Shown: positions 32,259-40,424 of the stretch, in pieces | How positions within the stretch are numbered: position 1 is the first letter of the stretch | How the letters are laid out: each line of letters begins with the position of its first letter | Source: Scatosoma sp045128055 | Lineage (GTDB): Bacteria; Bacillota; Clostridia; Christensenellales; Borkfalkiaceae | Assembly: GCA_045128055.1 (NCBI GenBank) | Contig: JBGVRC010000045.1 | Span: forward strand, 1 to 53,911 | Direction: 5' to 3' | Length of the DNA: 53,911 nucleotides | Notes under the pieces: generated by a model | Databases searched by the model: none | What the model saw: only the letters and a program-made list of their open reading frames with translations | What the model was told of the DNA's origin: nothing | Program-made: the position numbers and the translations under genes

Positions 32259-33890
32259 ATGGCAAAAACAACGAAAAAACAAGAAAACAAGGTCGTGACC
32301 CGCGCGGAAAAGAAGGACGCGACCAAAAACGTAATCAAAGAACTTTTGGCGGTAAAACCGCATAAACACAACGAACTTATTGAAGAAACGGCAAAGATTT
32401 ACACCCAGCGTTTCGGCGGTGAAGACACCGAAAATATCAACGACGTAAAAGGCAGGGTGGGCTCGGTTATCGACATTATGAAAAAGGACAGCGAAATTGC
32501 ATACGACGGGGGCATGTACGCGTTGAAAGCGCGTTTGGTGGAAATTCCCGCCCAGGAAACCGAGCAAGAAAAGCCTGTTAAAAAGGCGAAAAAGACAACC
32601 AAAAAACAAGAAAAAACGCAAGACGAAGCTGTGGAAAATCAAGCCCAGCCCAGCGCGGAAGAAAAACCCGTCAAAAAGACGGCGAAAAAAGCTTTGAAAA
32701 AGGAAAAAACCGAAGAAACGTCCGCCGAAGAAAAAGCGAAAAAAGCGGTGAAAGCAAAAACGAGTAAAACGGCGAAAAAGCAAGAACAAACGGAAGAAAA
32801 AGAGACGGAAGCAATGCCTTTGCCCCCCGCTCCGTTACAGCCGATTGCGCCTGTCGCGCCTATCACGCCCGAAGTCGCGCCCGAGCCTATTCCCGAAGAC
32901 GAAATTAAGGAAAAACCTGCGAAAAAGGTTACTCGTTCCCGCGTGAAAAAAGCGGAAGCGAAAGTGGAAGTTGCAACGGAAGCGAAAGTGGAAGAAAGGG
33001 CGGAAACGCAGGAAAAACCTATCGAAAAAGAAGAAAAAACGGAAATAAAAAATCCGCCTATCGTCAAGGAAAAGGCGGAAGTTGCCAAAAAAACGGAAGT
33101 GATGGATATGAGCTTCCTTTTCGGCACAAAGCCCGTTCAAAAACAAGAAAAAACGGAAGAAAAGCCCGTCCAAAAATCGGAAGCGAAGCCCGAAATAAAA
33201 ACGGAAAGCAAGCAGGAAGAAAAGCCCGCGCAAAAGCAAGAAAAGCAGGAAGAAAAGTCTGTTTTGAAGGTGATAAAAACGGACGAAAAGCGGGTGAAAA
33301 AGGTGGTGCAAACCCTGCGCAAAGTGGAAAAGAAACCGCAAAGCGCGGACGAGCGTTTGCAGGAAGCTTTTTTAAGAAAATTGCGTTCGCTCGGCGGGGA
33401 TTATTTTGAATATTATTCGGTGTATTTGCTCGAAAGATATTCGATGAAAAACGGCCGCAGGCTGGAAGGTATGAAAATCAGCGGCGGCGAAAAGGACGGC
33501 GGTATTGACGGCGAAATCGAGTTGACGGACAAGTTCGGGTTTAGGGAAACGATTTACATACAATCGAAAAACTGGAACCCCGACAAGGGCGACGAAAGAT
33601 TTTGGGTGGTGGGGGAAACCCTTTTACAACAGTTTATCGGCGCGTGCGCGTGCAGACAAGCGCAGGATAGAAAGCAGCATTGTCGCGGTATTTTTATCAC
33701 CACTTCCCGCTTTACGCCCGACGCGAAGCGTATTTTGGAGACTATGTCGGACAAAATCGTGGGGTATGACGGCGAAGATTTGTACGAAGCTGCGAAAGAA
33801 TGTCAATTCGGCGTGGTGTACGAAAACGGAAACTGGAAGCTGGACGAAAAGCTCCTTTCCGGGGTAAAAGCATTTTTTAATATGTTATAA
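32259..33890 (+). CDS. Mrr-type nuclease-domain protein with winged-helix N-terminus and long charged linker
   Basis: The 543-residue protein has three parts. Residues 1-110 look like a winged-helix DNA-binding domain (VIKELLAVKPHKHNELIEE). Residues about 110-365 are low-complexity, dominated by Lys, Glu, Pro and Ala with repeats such as EEKPVKK and KQEKTEEKPVQK. Residues 366-543 are a restriction-endonuclease-like Mrr domain: D417 in GGIDGE and the QxK motif Q435-S-K437 in IQSKNW, then GIFITTSRFTPDAKR. Mrr domains cut modified or invading DNA (type IV restriction) in known cases. The catalytic residues are intact, so activity is plausible, but the role is inferred. It starts 30 bases after recO. 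Confidence 0.82.
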   Translation: MAKTTKKQENKVVTRAEKKDATKNVIKELLAVKPHKHNELIEETAKIYTQRFGGEDTENINDVKGRVGSVIDIMKKDSEIAYDGGMYALKARLVEIPAQETEQEKPVKKAKKTTKKQEKTQDEAVENQAQPSAEEKPVKKTAKKALKKEKTEETSAEEKAKKAVKAKTSKTAKKQEQTEEKETEAMPLPPAPLQPIAPVAPITPEVAPEPIPEDEIKEKPAKKVTRSRVKKAEAKVEVATEAKVEERAETQEKPIEKEEKTEIKNPPIVKEKAEVAKKTEVMDMSFLFGTKPVQKQEKTEEKPVQKSEAKPEIKTESKQEEKPAQKQEKQEEKSVLKVIKTDEKRVKKVVQTLRKVEKKPQSADERLQEAFLRKLRSLGGDYFEYYSVYLLERYSMKNGRRLEGMKISGGEKDGGIDGEIELTDKFGFRETIYIQSKNWNPDKGDERFWVVGETLLQQFIGACACRQAQDRKQHCRGIFITTSRFTPDAKRILETMSDKIVGYDGEDLYEAAKECQFGVVYENGNWKLDEKLLSGVKAFFNML

Positions 33891-33910
33891 TTTGGCGAAA
33901 AAGCCAAGCA

Positions 33911-33940
33911 AAAACGCTCCCATCTCGGGAGCGTTTTGTG
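33911..33940. terminator. Bidirectional terminator after the Mrr-domain gene
   Basis: AAAACGCTCCC (33911-33921) and GGGAGCGTTTT (33927-33937) form a perfect 11-bp stem. It serves the Mrr gene and the convergent regulator gene. Confidence 0.9.
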
Positions 33941-33942
33941 TT

Positions 33943-34152
33943 TTATTCTTCCCAACCAAGCAATACGTTGGGGCTGACGTCTAAAATTTCGCAAATTATA
34001 AGAACGGTTTGTAAATCGGGTTCGTAAATCCCCGAAGTCCAACGGCTGACGGTGGCTTGCGTTGTGTTTAAAGCTTTTGCGAGCGCGTCTTGGGAAATTT
34101 TTGCGTTTTTCATTTCCGCTTTTAAGTTTTTCGCAAAGTTTAAAGATTTCAT
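33943..34152 (-). CDS. XRE-family helix-turn-helix regulator
   Basis: A 69-residue Cro/CI-type DNA-binding protein: NAKISQDALAKALNTTQATV is the helix-turn-helix, followed by the family tail VSRWTSGIYEPDLQ and SPNVLLGWEE. It consists of little more than the HTH domain. It is divergent from the SLOG gene, and two dyads lie in the shared 93-bp region, one over its own -10 box, so autoregulation is likely. The -10 TATACT ends six bases before the ATG, suggesting a leaderless mRNA. Confidence 0.88.
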   Translation of the reverse strand: MKSLNFAKNLKAEMKNAKISQDALAKALNTTQATVSRWTSGIYEPDLQTVLIICEILDVSPNVLLGWEE

Positions 34153-34158
34153 ACTTTT

Positions 34159-34215
34159 AGTATATACGCAATCCGTATAAAATTACTTGACTATACGTTT
34201 TCCGTATGATATATT
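34159..34215. promoter_or_regulatory. Divergent promoters with twin ATACG-N5-CGTAT operators
   Basis: Two 15-bp dyads, ATACGCAATCCGTAT (34164-34178) and ATACGTTTTCCGTAT (34193-34207), lie 29 bp apart centre to centre. The first touches the minus-strand -10 box of the regulator (34164-34159). The second fills the 17-bp spacer of the forward promoter TTGACT (34187-34192)/TATATT (34210-34215). Binding of the XRE protein would shut both promoters. Confidence 0.75.
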
Positions 34216-34245
34216 TTGATTATCTAAAAATGGGGGCAAAAAAGT

Positions 34246-34674
34246 ATGAAATCGTGCGCGTTTTTTGGGCATAGGGACGGATTGTATGAAAGCGAGCGGC
34301 AAAGGATAAAAGAAACGGTAATAGCGTTGATAAAAAATGAAAGAGTAACGCAATTTTACTGTGGGGGACGGGGCGCGTTTGACGGCATTTGCGGAGAAAT
34401 CGTCCATTGTTTAAAAAAGGATTTTCCGTGGATAAAAAACACGCTGGTTTTGTCGTATATTCCGCAAGAAGATTTTTTTTGCCTGCGAAATACGACGACA
34501 GCGTGTATTTATTAGAAAAAGCGGTGTTGCCGCGTTTTGCTATTGTAGAAACAAATAAATTGCTCGTTCAAAAGGTGGATTTTGTTGTGTCGGGGGGTAC
34601 AACACGAATGGGGTGGGGCGTATCAAGCGGTTGCTTATGCGAAAAAGCAGGGAAAAATGGTGATAGAGCTTTAA
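34246..34674 (+). pseudogene. SLOG-like (DUF1273-type) protein gene with two compensating frameshifts
   Basis: The start MKSCAFFGHRD and GGRGAFDGICGEI match small Rossmann-like SLOG/DUF1273 proteins, which bind nucleotides or related ligands. The frame breaks at an 8-T run (34473-34480). One extra T would restore FLPAKYDDSVYLLEKAV, and removing one G from the 6-G run near 34594-34599 would restore VQHEWGGAYQAVAYAKKQGK up to the stop at 34672. The two changes cancel, giving a 142-residue protein in the original frame. Either the gene is decaying or the two homopolymers contain sequencing errors; the coding quality outside them favours errors or a very recent mutation. Confidence 0.7.
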
Positions 34675-34680
34675 GCTTAT

Positions 34681-34865
34681 AAGGGGGCTACGCTCTGTTC
34701 GCAATGACAATAAGGGGGGCTACGCTCTGTTCGCAATGACAATAAGGGGGGCGAGATACGCTCGACTTCGGCTTGCGCCTGCGCTCGGTATGACAATAGG
34801 GTGGGCTTGCGCCTACGCTCGGTATGACAATAAGGGTGAGTATGCTTGCGCTCGGTATGACAAAA
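34681..34865. repeat. Cluster of GTCATACCGAGCG-family repeats in inverse orientation
   Basis: Two tandem copies of a 31-bp unit with TACGCTCTGTTCGCAATGAC (34684-34745) are followed by three units ending CGCTCGGTATGAC. On the minus strand these read GTCATACCGAGCG, as at 4645 and 6173. The 404-bp gap from 34675 to 35078 holds this cluster and the ppdK promoter and leader only. Confidence 0.7.
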
Positions 34866-34950
34866 ATGGCAGTATTACGCGTGCGCGCGTCCAAAAATCA
34901 AAAAAAATGAGCCGAAAAGTAAAAAAATCCAGTTTTTCCCCCTTAAAGGC

Positions 34951-34979
34951 TTGATATTTTTTTTAATTTGTATTAAAAT
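34951..34979 (+). promoter_or_regulatory. Promoter of ppdK
   Basis: TTGATA (34951-34956), 17-bp AT-rich spacer, TAAAAT (34974-34979), and a leader of about 93 nt. Confidence 0.7.
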
Positions 34980-35078
34980 ATTATGTGGCAAAGGCGAATG
35001 CCTGTTTTTTTAGCGTGTAAAAAAACGCTTTGCCAACCACTAAAATTAGAAAAAAATCACTTGGAGGAAATAACAACT

Positions 35079-37724
35079 ATGGCTAAAAAGTATTGCTATC
35101 TCTTCAGCGAAGGTAACGCAAAAATGCGTGAAATTCTCGGCGGTAAGGGCGCAAACCTTGCAGAAATGACCAAAATCGGTCTTCCTGTACCTCAAGGCTT
35201 CACTATCTCTACGGAAGCTTGCACCCAATACTATGAAGACGGCAGAAAAATCAACGATGATATCCAGGCTGAAATTATGGAATACATCGAAAAGATGGAA
35301 GAAATCTGCGGTATGAAGTTCGGCGACAAGGAAAATCCCTTGCTTGTATCCGTTCGTTCTGGCGCGCGCGCTTCCATGCCCGGTATGATGGACACCATTT
35401 TGAACCTTGGTTTGAACGAAGAAGTTGTAAACACCATCGCCGCTAAATCGGGCAACCCCCGTTGGGCTTGGGACTGCTATCGTCGTTTCATTCAAATGTT
35501 CTCTGACGTTGTAATGGAAGTTGGTAAGAAATACTTCGAAAAACTCATCGACGAAATGAAGGAAAAGAAAGGCGTTACGCAAGACGTTGACCTTACGGCG
35601 GAAGACTTGAAAGAACTTGCTAACCAATTCAAGGCTGAATACAAAAATCAACTCGGCAAAGAATTCCCCAACGATCCCAAAGAACAACTTTTCGAAGCTG
35701 TTAAGGCAGTATTCCGTTCTTGGGACAACCCCCGTGCGAACATCTATCGTATGGACCACGACATCCCTTACAGCTGGGGTACTGCGGTAAACGTACAAAT
35801 GATGGCGTTCGGTAATATGGGCGAAACTTCCGGTACGGGCGTTGCGTTCACGCGTAACCCTGCAACGGGTGAAAAGGGTCTTATGGGTGAATTCCTTACC
35901 AACGCACAAGGCGAAGACGTTGTTGCCGGCGTTCGTACTCCGATGCCTATCGAACAAATGAAGGAAGTATTCCCCGAAGTTTACGAACAATTCCTTAAAG
36001 TTTGCAACATTCTTGAAAATCACTACCGTGATATGCAAGATATGGAATTCACCATTCAAGACAGAAAGCTTTATATGCTTCAAACCCGTAACGGTAAGAG
36101 AACGGCTGCGGCTGCAATCAAGATTGCTTGCGATTTGATTGACGAAGGTATGATTACCGAACAAGAAGCGCTTATGCAAATCGACGCGAAGAGCCTTGAT
36201 ATGTTGCTTCACCCTCAATTCGATGCAAAAGCATTGAAAGACGCTGATAAGAACAACGTAGTAGGTAAAGGTATCGCTGCTTCCCCCGGCGCGGCTGCTG
36301 GTAAAATCGTATTCACCGCAGAAGACGCTGTTGTAGAAGGCAAGAAGGGCGAAAACGTAATCCTTGTTCGTTTGGAAACTTCCCCCGAAGATATCGAAGG
36401 TATGAAGTATGCGCAAGGTATCCTTACCGTTCGTGGCGGTCAAACTTCTCACGCGGCGGTTGTTGCTCGTGGTATGGGTACGTGCTGTGTTTCCGGTTGC
36501 GGCGAAATTAAGATGCACGAAGAAGAAAAGTGGTTCGAGCTCGCTGGTAAGATTTTCCGCGAAGGCGACGTACTTTCCCTTGACGGTTCGACGGGTAACA
36601 TCTACGACACCCTTATCAAGACCGTTCCTGCAGATCCCAACTCCGGTTATTTTGGCCGTATCATGGAACTTGCAGACAAATATAAAGCGCTCGGCGTAAG
36701 AACGAACGCAGATACTCCTTCCGACGCGAAGCAAGCTGCAGCGTTCGGCGCGCAAGGTATCGGCCTTTGCCGTACGGAACACATGTTCTTCGATCCTTCC
36801 AGAATCGCAGCATTCCGTGAAATGATCTGCTCCGACACCGTTGAAGAAAGAGAAACCGCTCTTGCAAAGATCGAACCTATGCAACAAGCTGACTTCGAAG
36901 GCTTGTTCGAAGCACTCGGCGGTTACCCTGTAACCATCCGTTTCCTCGATCCTCCTCTTCACGAATTCGTTCCTACCAGCGAATATGAAATCGAACTCCT
37001 TGCAAACGCTCAAAACAAGACGGTTGCTCAAATTAAGGACATCATTCAAGGCCTTCACGAATTCAACCCCATGATGGGTCACCGTGGTTGCCGTCTTACC
37101 GTAACCTATCCCGAAATTGCAGTTATGCAAACGAAGGCAGTTATCAAAGCGGCTATCAACGTTGTAAAACGTCACCCTGATTGGAAGCTCATTCCTGAAA
37201 TCATGATTCCCCTTACGGGCGAAACGAAGGAATTGAAGTTCGTTAAAGACATCGTTGTTAAGACGGCTGACGAAGTTATTGCAGCAAGCGGCGTAGCTCT
37301 TACCTACGAAGTAGGTACGATGATCGAAATTCCCAGAGCTTGCTTGACGGCTGAAGAAATCGCGAAAGAAGCAGAATTCTTCTGCTTCGGTACGAACGAC
37401 TTGACGCAAATGACGTTCGGCTTCTCCCGTGACGACGCTGGTAAGTTCTTGCCTGCATACTATGCAAACAAGATTTACGAATCCGATCCTTTCGCAAGAT
37501 TGGATACGACGGGCGTTGGTAAGCTTATGAAGATGGCAGTTGACGGCGGTAAAGCAGTTCGTCCTAACATGCACCTTGGTATTTGCGGCGAACACGGCGG
37601 CGATCCTTCGTCCATCGAATTCTGCCACGAAATCGGTCTTTCCTACGTTTCCTGCTCGCCTTACCGCGTTCCCATCGCAAGATTGGCTGCGGCACAAGCA
37701 AACATTAAAAATCCCCGCAACTAA
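35079..37724 (+). CDS. ppdK: Pyruvate, phosphate dikinase
   Basis: PPDK interconverts pyruvate, ATP and phosphate with PEP, AMP and PPi; many anaerobes use it in glycolysis or gluconeogenesis. The 881-residue protein has the N-terminal ATP-grasp domain (GGKGANLAEMTKIGLPVP), the phosphohistidine domain with the catalytic His in GGQTSHAAVVARGMG, and the PEP-binding barrel ending GICGEHGGDPSS with the catalytic Cys. The start at 35079 follows TTGGAGGA. Codon use differs from most neighbours (GCT/GCA, CGT and AAG preferred), as for highly expressed genes. It is monocistronic with promoter and terminator. Confidence 0.98.
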   Translation: MAKKYCYLFSEGNAKMREILGGKGANLAEMTKIGLPVPQGFTISTEACTQYYEDGRKINDDIQAEIMEYIEKMEEICGMKFGDKENPLLVSVRSGARASMPGMMDTILNLGLNEEVVNTIAAKSGNPRWAWDCYRRFIQMFSDVVMEVGKKYFEKLIDEMKEKKGVTQDVDLTAEDLKELANQFKAEYKNQLGKEFPNDPKEQLFEAVKAVFRSWDNPRANIYRMDHDIPYSWGTAVNVQMMAFGNMGETSGTGVAFTRNPATGEKGLMGEFLTNAQGEDVVAGVRTPMPIEQMKEVFPEVYEQFLKVCNILENHYRDMQDMEFTIQDRKLYMLQTRNGKRTAAAAIKIACDLIDEGMITEQEALMQIDAKSLDMLLHPQFDAKALKDADKNNVVGKGIAASPGAAAGKIVFTAEDAVVEGKKGENVILVRLETSPEDIEGMKYAQGILTVRGGQTSHAAVVARGMGTCCVSGCGEIKMHEEEKWFELAGKIFREGDVLSLDGSTGNIYDTLIKTVPADPNSGYFGRIMELADKYKALGVRTNADTPSDAKQAAAFGAQGIGLCRTEHMFFDPSRIAAFREMICSDTVEERETALAKIEPMQQADFEGLFEALGGYPVTIRFLDPPLHEFVPTSEYEIELLANAQNKTVAQIKDIIQGLHEFNPMMGHRGCRLTVTYPEIAVMQTKAVIKAAINVVKRHPDWKLIPEIMIPLTGETKELKFVKDIVVKTADEVIAASGVALTYEVGTMIEIPRACLTAEEIAKEAEFFCFGTNDLTQMTFGFSRDDAGKFLPAYYANKIYESDPFARLDTTGVGKLMKMAVDGGKAVRPNMHLGICGEHGGDPSSIEFCHEIGLSYVSCSPYRVPIARLAAAQANIKNPRN

Positions 37725-37749
37725 TCGTAGGGTAAATTAACAAACAAAG

Positions 37750-37780
37750 CGGCTTATCCGAAAGGGTAAGCCGTTTTTAT
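37750..37780 (+). terminator. Terminator of ppdK
   Basis: CGGCTTATCC, loop GAAA, GGGTAAGCCG (37750-37773), then TTTTTATTTT. Almost identical to the terminator of aspA at 39276. Confidence 0.9.
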
Positions 37781-37834
37781 TTTGCAAGCTATCAAATTTT
37801 CTTAAAAGAGCAGTAATAAGAAAACAAAATGCTA

Positions 37835-37863
37835 TTGACAGCGGCTTTTTTGTGTAGTATAAT
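37835..37863 (+). promoter_or_regulatory. Promoter of aspA
   Basis: TTGACA (37835-37840), 17-bp spacer, TATAAT (37858-37863). The first ATG (37870) is six bases downstream; a second (37882) follows GGGGGT. Confidence 0.85.
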
Positions 37864-37869
37864 ACATCT

Positions 37870-39261
37870 ATGGGGGTTGTTATGAAGCGAAAGACAAGAA
37901 TAGAAAGCGATTCCGTTGGCAGTATGCGCGTGCCTGCCGACGTGTATTATGGAGTTCAAACTCTGCGTGGGTATGAAAATTTCCCGATTACGGGCACGTT
38001 GATGAGCTGGCAGTTTATCAAAAATATCGTCAAAATCAAGAAAGTAGCGGCGAAAATTAACGGCGAACACGGCTATATTCCCCAAGACATAGCCAAGGCG
38101 ATTATCTTTGCCTGCGACGAAGTATTGTCCGATAAGTTTAAGGAAGATTTTATCACGGACGCTATTCAAGGCGGCGCGGGTACGAGCGTGAATATGAACG
38201 CAAACGAAGTGCTTGCCAACCGCGCAAGCGAACTGCTGGGCGGTAAGAAAGGGGAGTACCTTTGTCATCCCAACGACCACGTGAATTGTTCGCAATCGAC
38301 TAACGACGTGATTCCGTCCGCAGGAAAAATGACCGTTTTAGAGCTTGTGGAAGACTTGCTTGCGGCGCTTGAAGATTTAATTGCGGCGCTTGAAGACAAA
38401 GCGCAGGAATTCGACGGCATTTTGAAGATGGGCAGAACGCAGTTGGAAGACGCCGTGCCCATTCGTTTAGGGCAAGAATTTGCGGCGTACGCGTCTGCGC
38501 TTAAACGGGATTATAAGCGTATTTGCAGCGTAGCGGAAGAAATGCGCGTGGTGAATATGGGCGGCTCGGCAATAGGTACTTCCGTAAACGTAGGCAAGGA
38601 ATACTTGCACAAAATCGCAGCGGAATTATCCCGTGAATTTGGGCGTGAGCTTACGCAAGCGGACAATTTAATTGACGTAACGCAAAACGTGGATTGTTTT
38701 TGCGCGGTGTCGGGGACGTTGAAGGCGTTTGCCGTCAATCTTTCCAAGATGTGCAACGATTTGCGCTTGATGTCCAGCGGACCGAAGACGGGTTTTGGCG
38801 AAATTACTTTGCCTGCAAAGCAAAACGGTTCGTCTATTATGCCGGGGAAGGTAAATCCCGTGATTCCCGAAGTGGTTTCTCAAGTGGCGTTTGCGGTAAT
38901 CGGCAACGATATGACCATTTCCATGGCAGTGGAGGGCGGACAGCTGGAATTAAACGCTTTTGAGCCGGTGATTTTTTATAAATTGTTCGAATCGCTCACT
39001 TGCTTAACGGGGGCTGTAAAAACGCTGACGGTCAACTGTATTGTGGGCATTGTGGCGAACAAAGAACATTGTGAAACGCTTGTTCACAGCAGCGTGGGGA
39101 TTGTGACGGCGCTTTGTCCCTATTTAGGGTATAAAAAGTCGGCGGAGCTTGCCAAGGAAGCGCTCGCGAAGAATATCAGCGTTCGCGATTTGATTTTGCA
39201 ACACTGTTTAATGGACGAAATGCAGCTCGATAAGATTTTAGATCCGTACGCGATGACCTAA
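37870..39261 (+). CDS. aspA: Aspartate ammonia-lyase
   Basis: Aspartase splits L-aspartate into fumarate and ammonia. The protein begins TRIESDSVGSMRVPADVYYG and has MGRTQLEDAVPIRLGQEF, the form typical of aspartases (fumarases have GRTHLQDA), and the superfamily signature GSSIMPGKVNPVIPEV. Two starts are possible: 37870 (463 residues; -10 box six bases away, leaderless) or 37882 (459 residues; GGGGGT six bases before it). The N-terminus of known aspartases fits the second slightly better. The gene is alone between two near-identical terminators. Confidence 0.95.
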   Translation: MGVVMKRKTRIESDSVGSMRVPADVYYGVQTLRGYENFPITGTLMSWQFIKNIVKIKKVAAKINGEHGYIPQDIAKAIIFACDEVLSDKFKEDFITDAIQGGAGTSVNMNANEVLANRASELLGGKKGEYLCHPNDHVNCSQSTNDVIPSAGKMTVLELVEDLLAALEDLIAALEDKAQEFDGILKMGRTQLEDAVPIRLGQEFAAYASALKRDYKRICSVAEEMRVVNMGGSAIGTSVNVGKEYLHKIAAELSREFGRELTQADNLIDVTQNVDCFCAVSGTLKAFAVNLSKMCNDLRLMSSGPKTGFGEITLPAKQNGSSIMPGKVNPVIPEVVSQVAFAVIGNDMTISMAVEGGQLELNAFEPVIFYKLFESLTCLTGAVKTLTVNCIVGIVANKEHCETLVHSSVGIVTALCPYLGYKKSAELAKEALAKNISVRDLILQHCLMDEMQLDKILDPYAMT

Positions 39262-39275
39262 TGGCGGAGAAAGGA

Positions 39276-39304
39276 CGGCTTATCTGAAAGGGTAAGCCGT
39301 TTTT
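39276..39304 (+). terminator. Terminator of aspA
   Basis: CGGCTTATCT, loop GAAA, GGGTAAGCCG (39276-39299) and five T. One base differs from the ppdK terminator stem. Confidence 0.9.
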
Positions 39305-39335
39305 GCGATGTAGAAATAAATTATCGCATAGGTTG

Positions 39336-39364
39336 TTGCATTTTTTGGAAAAAAGTAGTACAAT
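39336..39364 (+). promoter_or_regulatory. Promoter of the 304-residue membrane protein gene
   Basis: TTGCAT (39336-39341), 17-bp spacer, TACAAT (39359-39364). Confidence 0.65.
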
Positions 39365-39405
39365 AAAAACGTATTTGCAAAAACGCGTGGGAAAACGAAC
39401 GGCGA

Positions 39406-40320
39406 ATGAAAAATTTTTTACGAAAGATTTGGAAAAATTTTAAAAGACCGAAATTGTGGCAGTTGGGAGTTCTCTACTGCCTTACGCTCGTTACGTGCGC
39501 GGTGGCGATGGCTCTGCTTATCGATAAAAAGTCGGGCGCGGTGGTAAAAACCTTTGCGGACGTCGTGTACGCGGCGGCGGGGCTGACGCTCGCCTACACC
39601 GTGTACACCCTTATCGTGTACGTGCCTATCGTCAAAAATAGGCTTTCGCAAATGCTGAAAAGAAGTCCTTTTGGAAGGCATTTGCTCGCAAGCTACGGTT
39701 TCAGAACGGTTGTGTTTTCCGCCTTTTCCTTGCTGTTTAACCTTGCCAACGTAGCCTTTCATATCGTCATCGCTTGGACGGAAGGTTCGGTTTGGTACGG
39801 TTCGTTGGCGGGGTATTACGCTATGTTGATAGCCATACGCAGCGGAATTATCGTCTACCATAGCCGTAAACGCAAAAAATCAAGAGCGCAACGCGCGCTT
39901 ATCGAACGCAAACAATACCATACCTGCGGTATTTTGTTGATTATTTTACCCATTTTTCTTACCGTGCCGATTTTGGGCGTGGTGTTTATGGGCAAAGCCT
40001 TTATCCACGAAAGATGGATGGTCATTGCGTTTGCCGCGTACGCTTTTTATAAAATTATTATGGCGGTGTGGAATCTTATCAAGACCCGCGACGTAAAGGA
40101 TTTGACGGTGAAGGCGCTTCGAAACGTGGGCTTTGCGGACGCGTTGGTTTCTTTGTTTTCCCTGCAAACGGCGCTCTTGTTCGCTTTTTCGCAAGGTGGA
40201 CGTTATGCGCTTGTAAACGGTATTACGGGCGGTTTGGTGTGCCTGTTGACTATGTTGGTCGGGGTGATGATGCTCGTCAACGCGCGAAGCAAATCCAAGA
40301 CAAGGCGGATAGAAATTTAA
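39406..40320 (+). CDS. Polytopic membrane protein, unknown
   Basis: The 304-residue protein has about eight hydrophobic segments (near 19-40, 52-74, 102-126, 131-150, 174-196, 203-222, 243-262 and 266-290) and basic cytoplasmic loops such as HSRKRKKSRAQR, with a basic C-terminus. No transporter or enzyme motif is visible. The N-terminus MKNFLRKIWKNFKRPK is positive-inside. It has its own promoter and a terminator shared with the converging lipoprotein gene. Function cannot be inferred. Confidence 0.7.
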   Translation: MKNFLRKIWKNFKRPKLWQLGVLYCLTLVTCAVAMALLIDKKSGAVVKTFADVVYAAAGLTLAYTVYTLIVYVPIVKNRLSQMLKRSPFGRHLLASYGFRTVVFSAFSLLFNLANVAFHIVIAWTEGSVWYGSLAGYYAMLIAIRSGIIVYHSRKRKKSRAQRALIERKQYHTCGILLIILPIFLTVPILGVVFMGKAFIHERWMVIAFAAYAFYKIIMAVWNLIKTRDVKDLTVKALRNVGFADALVSLFSLQTALLFAFSQGGRYALVNGITGGLVCLLTMLVGVMMLVNARSKSKTRRIEI

Positions 40321-40365
40321 TAGAAAAGAGTTTGTCGCTTTTATTTTGCGAAGAAAAGTTATAAC

Positions 40366-40395
40366 AAAAAAGACCCGAAATATCGGGTCTTTTCG
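40366..40395. terminator. Bidirectional terminator between converging genes
   Basis: AGACCCGA (40371-40378), loop AATA, TCGGGTCT (40383-40390), with A run and T run on either side. Confidence 0.85.
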
Positions 40396-40424
40396 TTTGT
40401 TAAAATTTGCGGTTATCAGCCGTT

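Noticed and set aside
32639..33341. Open frames on the minus strand over the Lys/Glu linker of the Mrr protein
   Set aside because: They translate to Phe/Ser or Phe/Arg-rich strings, the complement of the GAA/AAA repeats, and lack start signals.
34688..34894. Small open frames with repeated YCHTERR-like translation in the repeat cluster
   Set aside because: They arise from tandem GTCATACCGAGCG repeats and have no start signals.
35046..37697. 883-codon open frame on the minus strand over ppdK
   Set aside because: Shadow frame caused by codon bias of ppdK; no ribosome-binding site, no recognisable domain.
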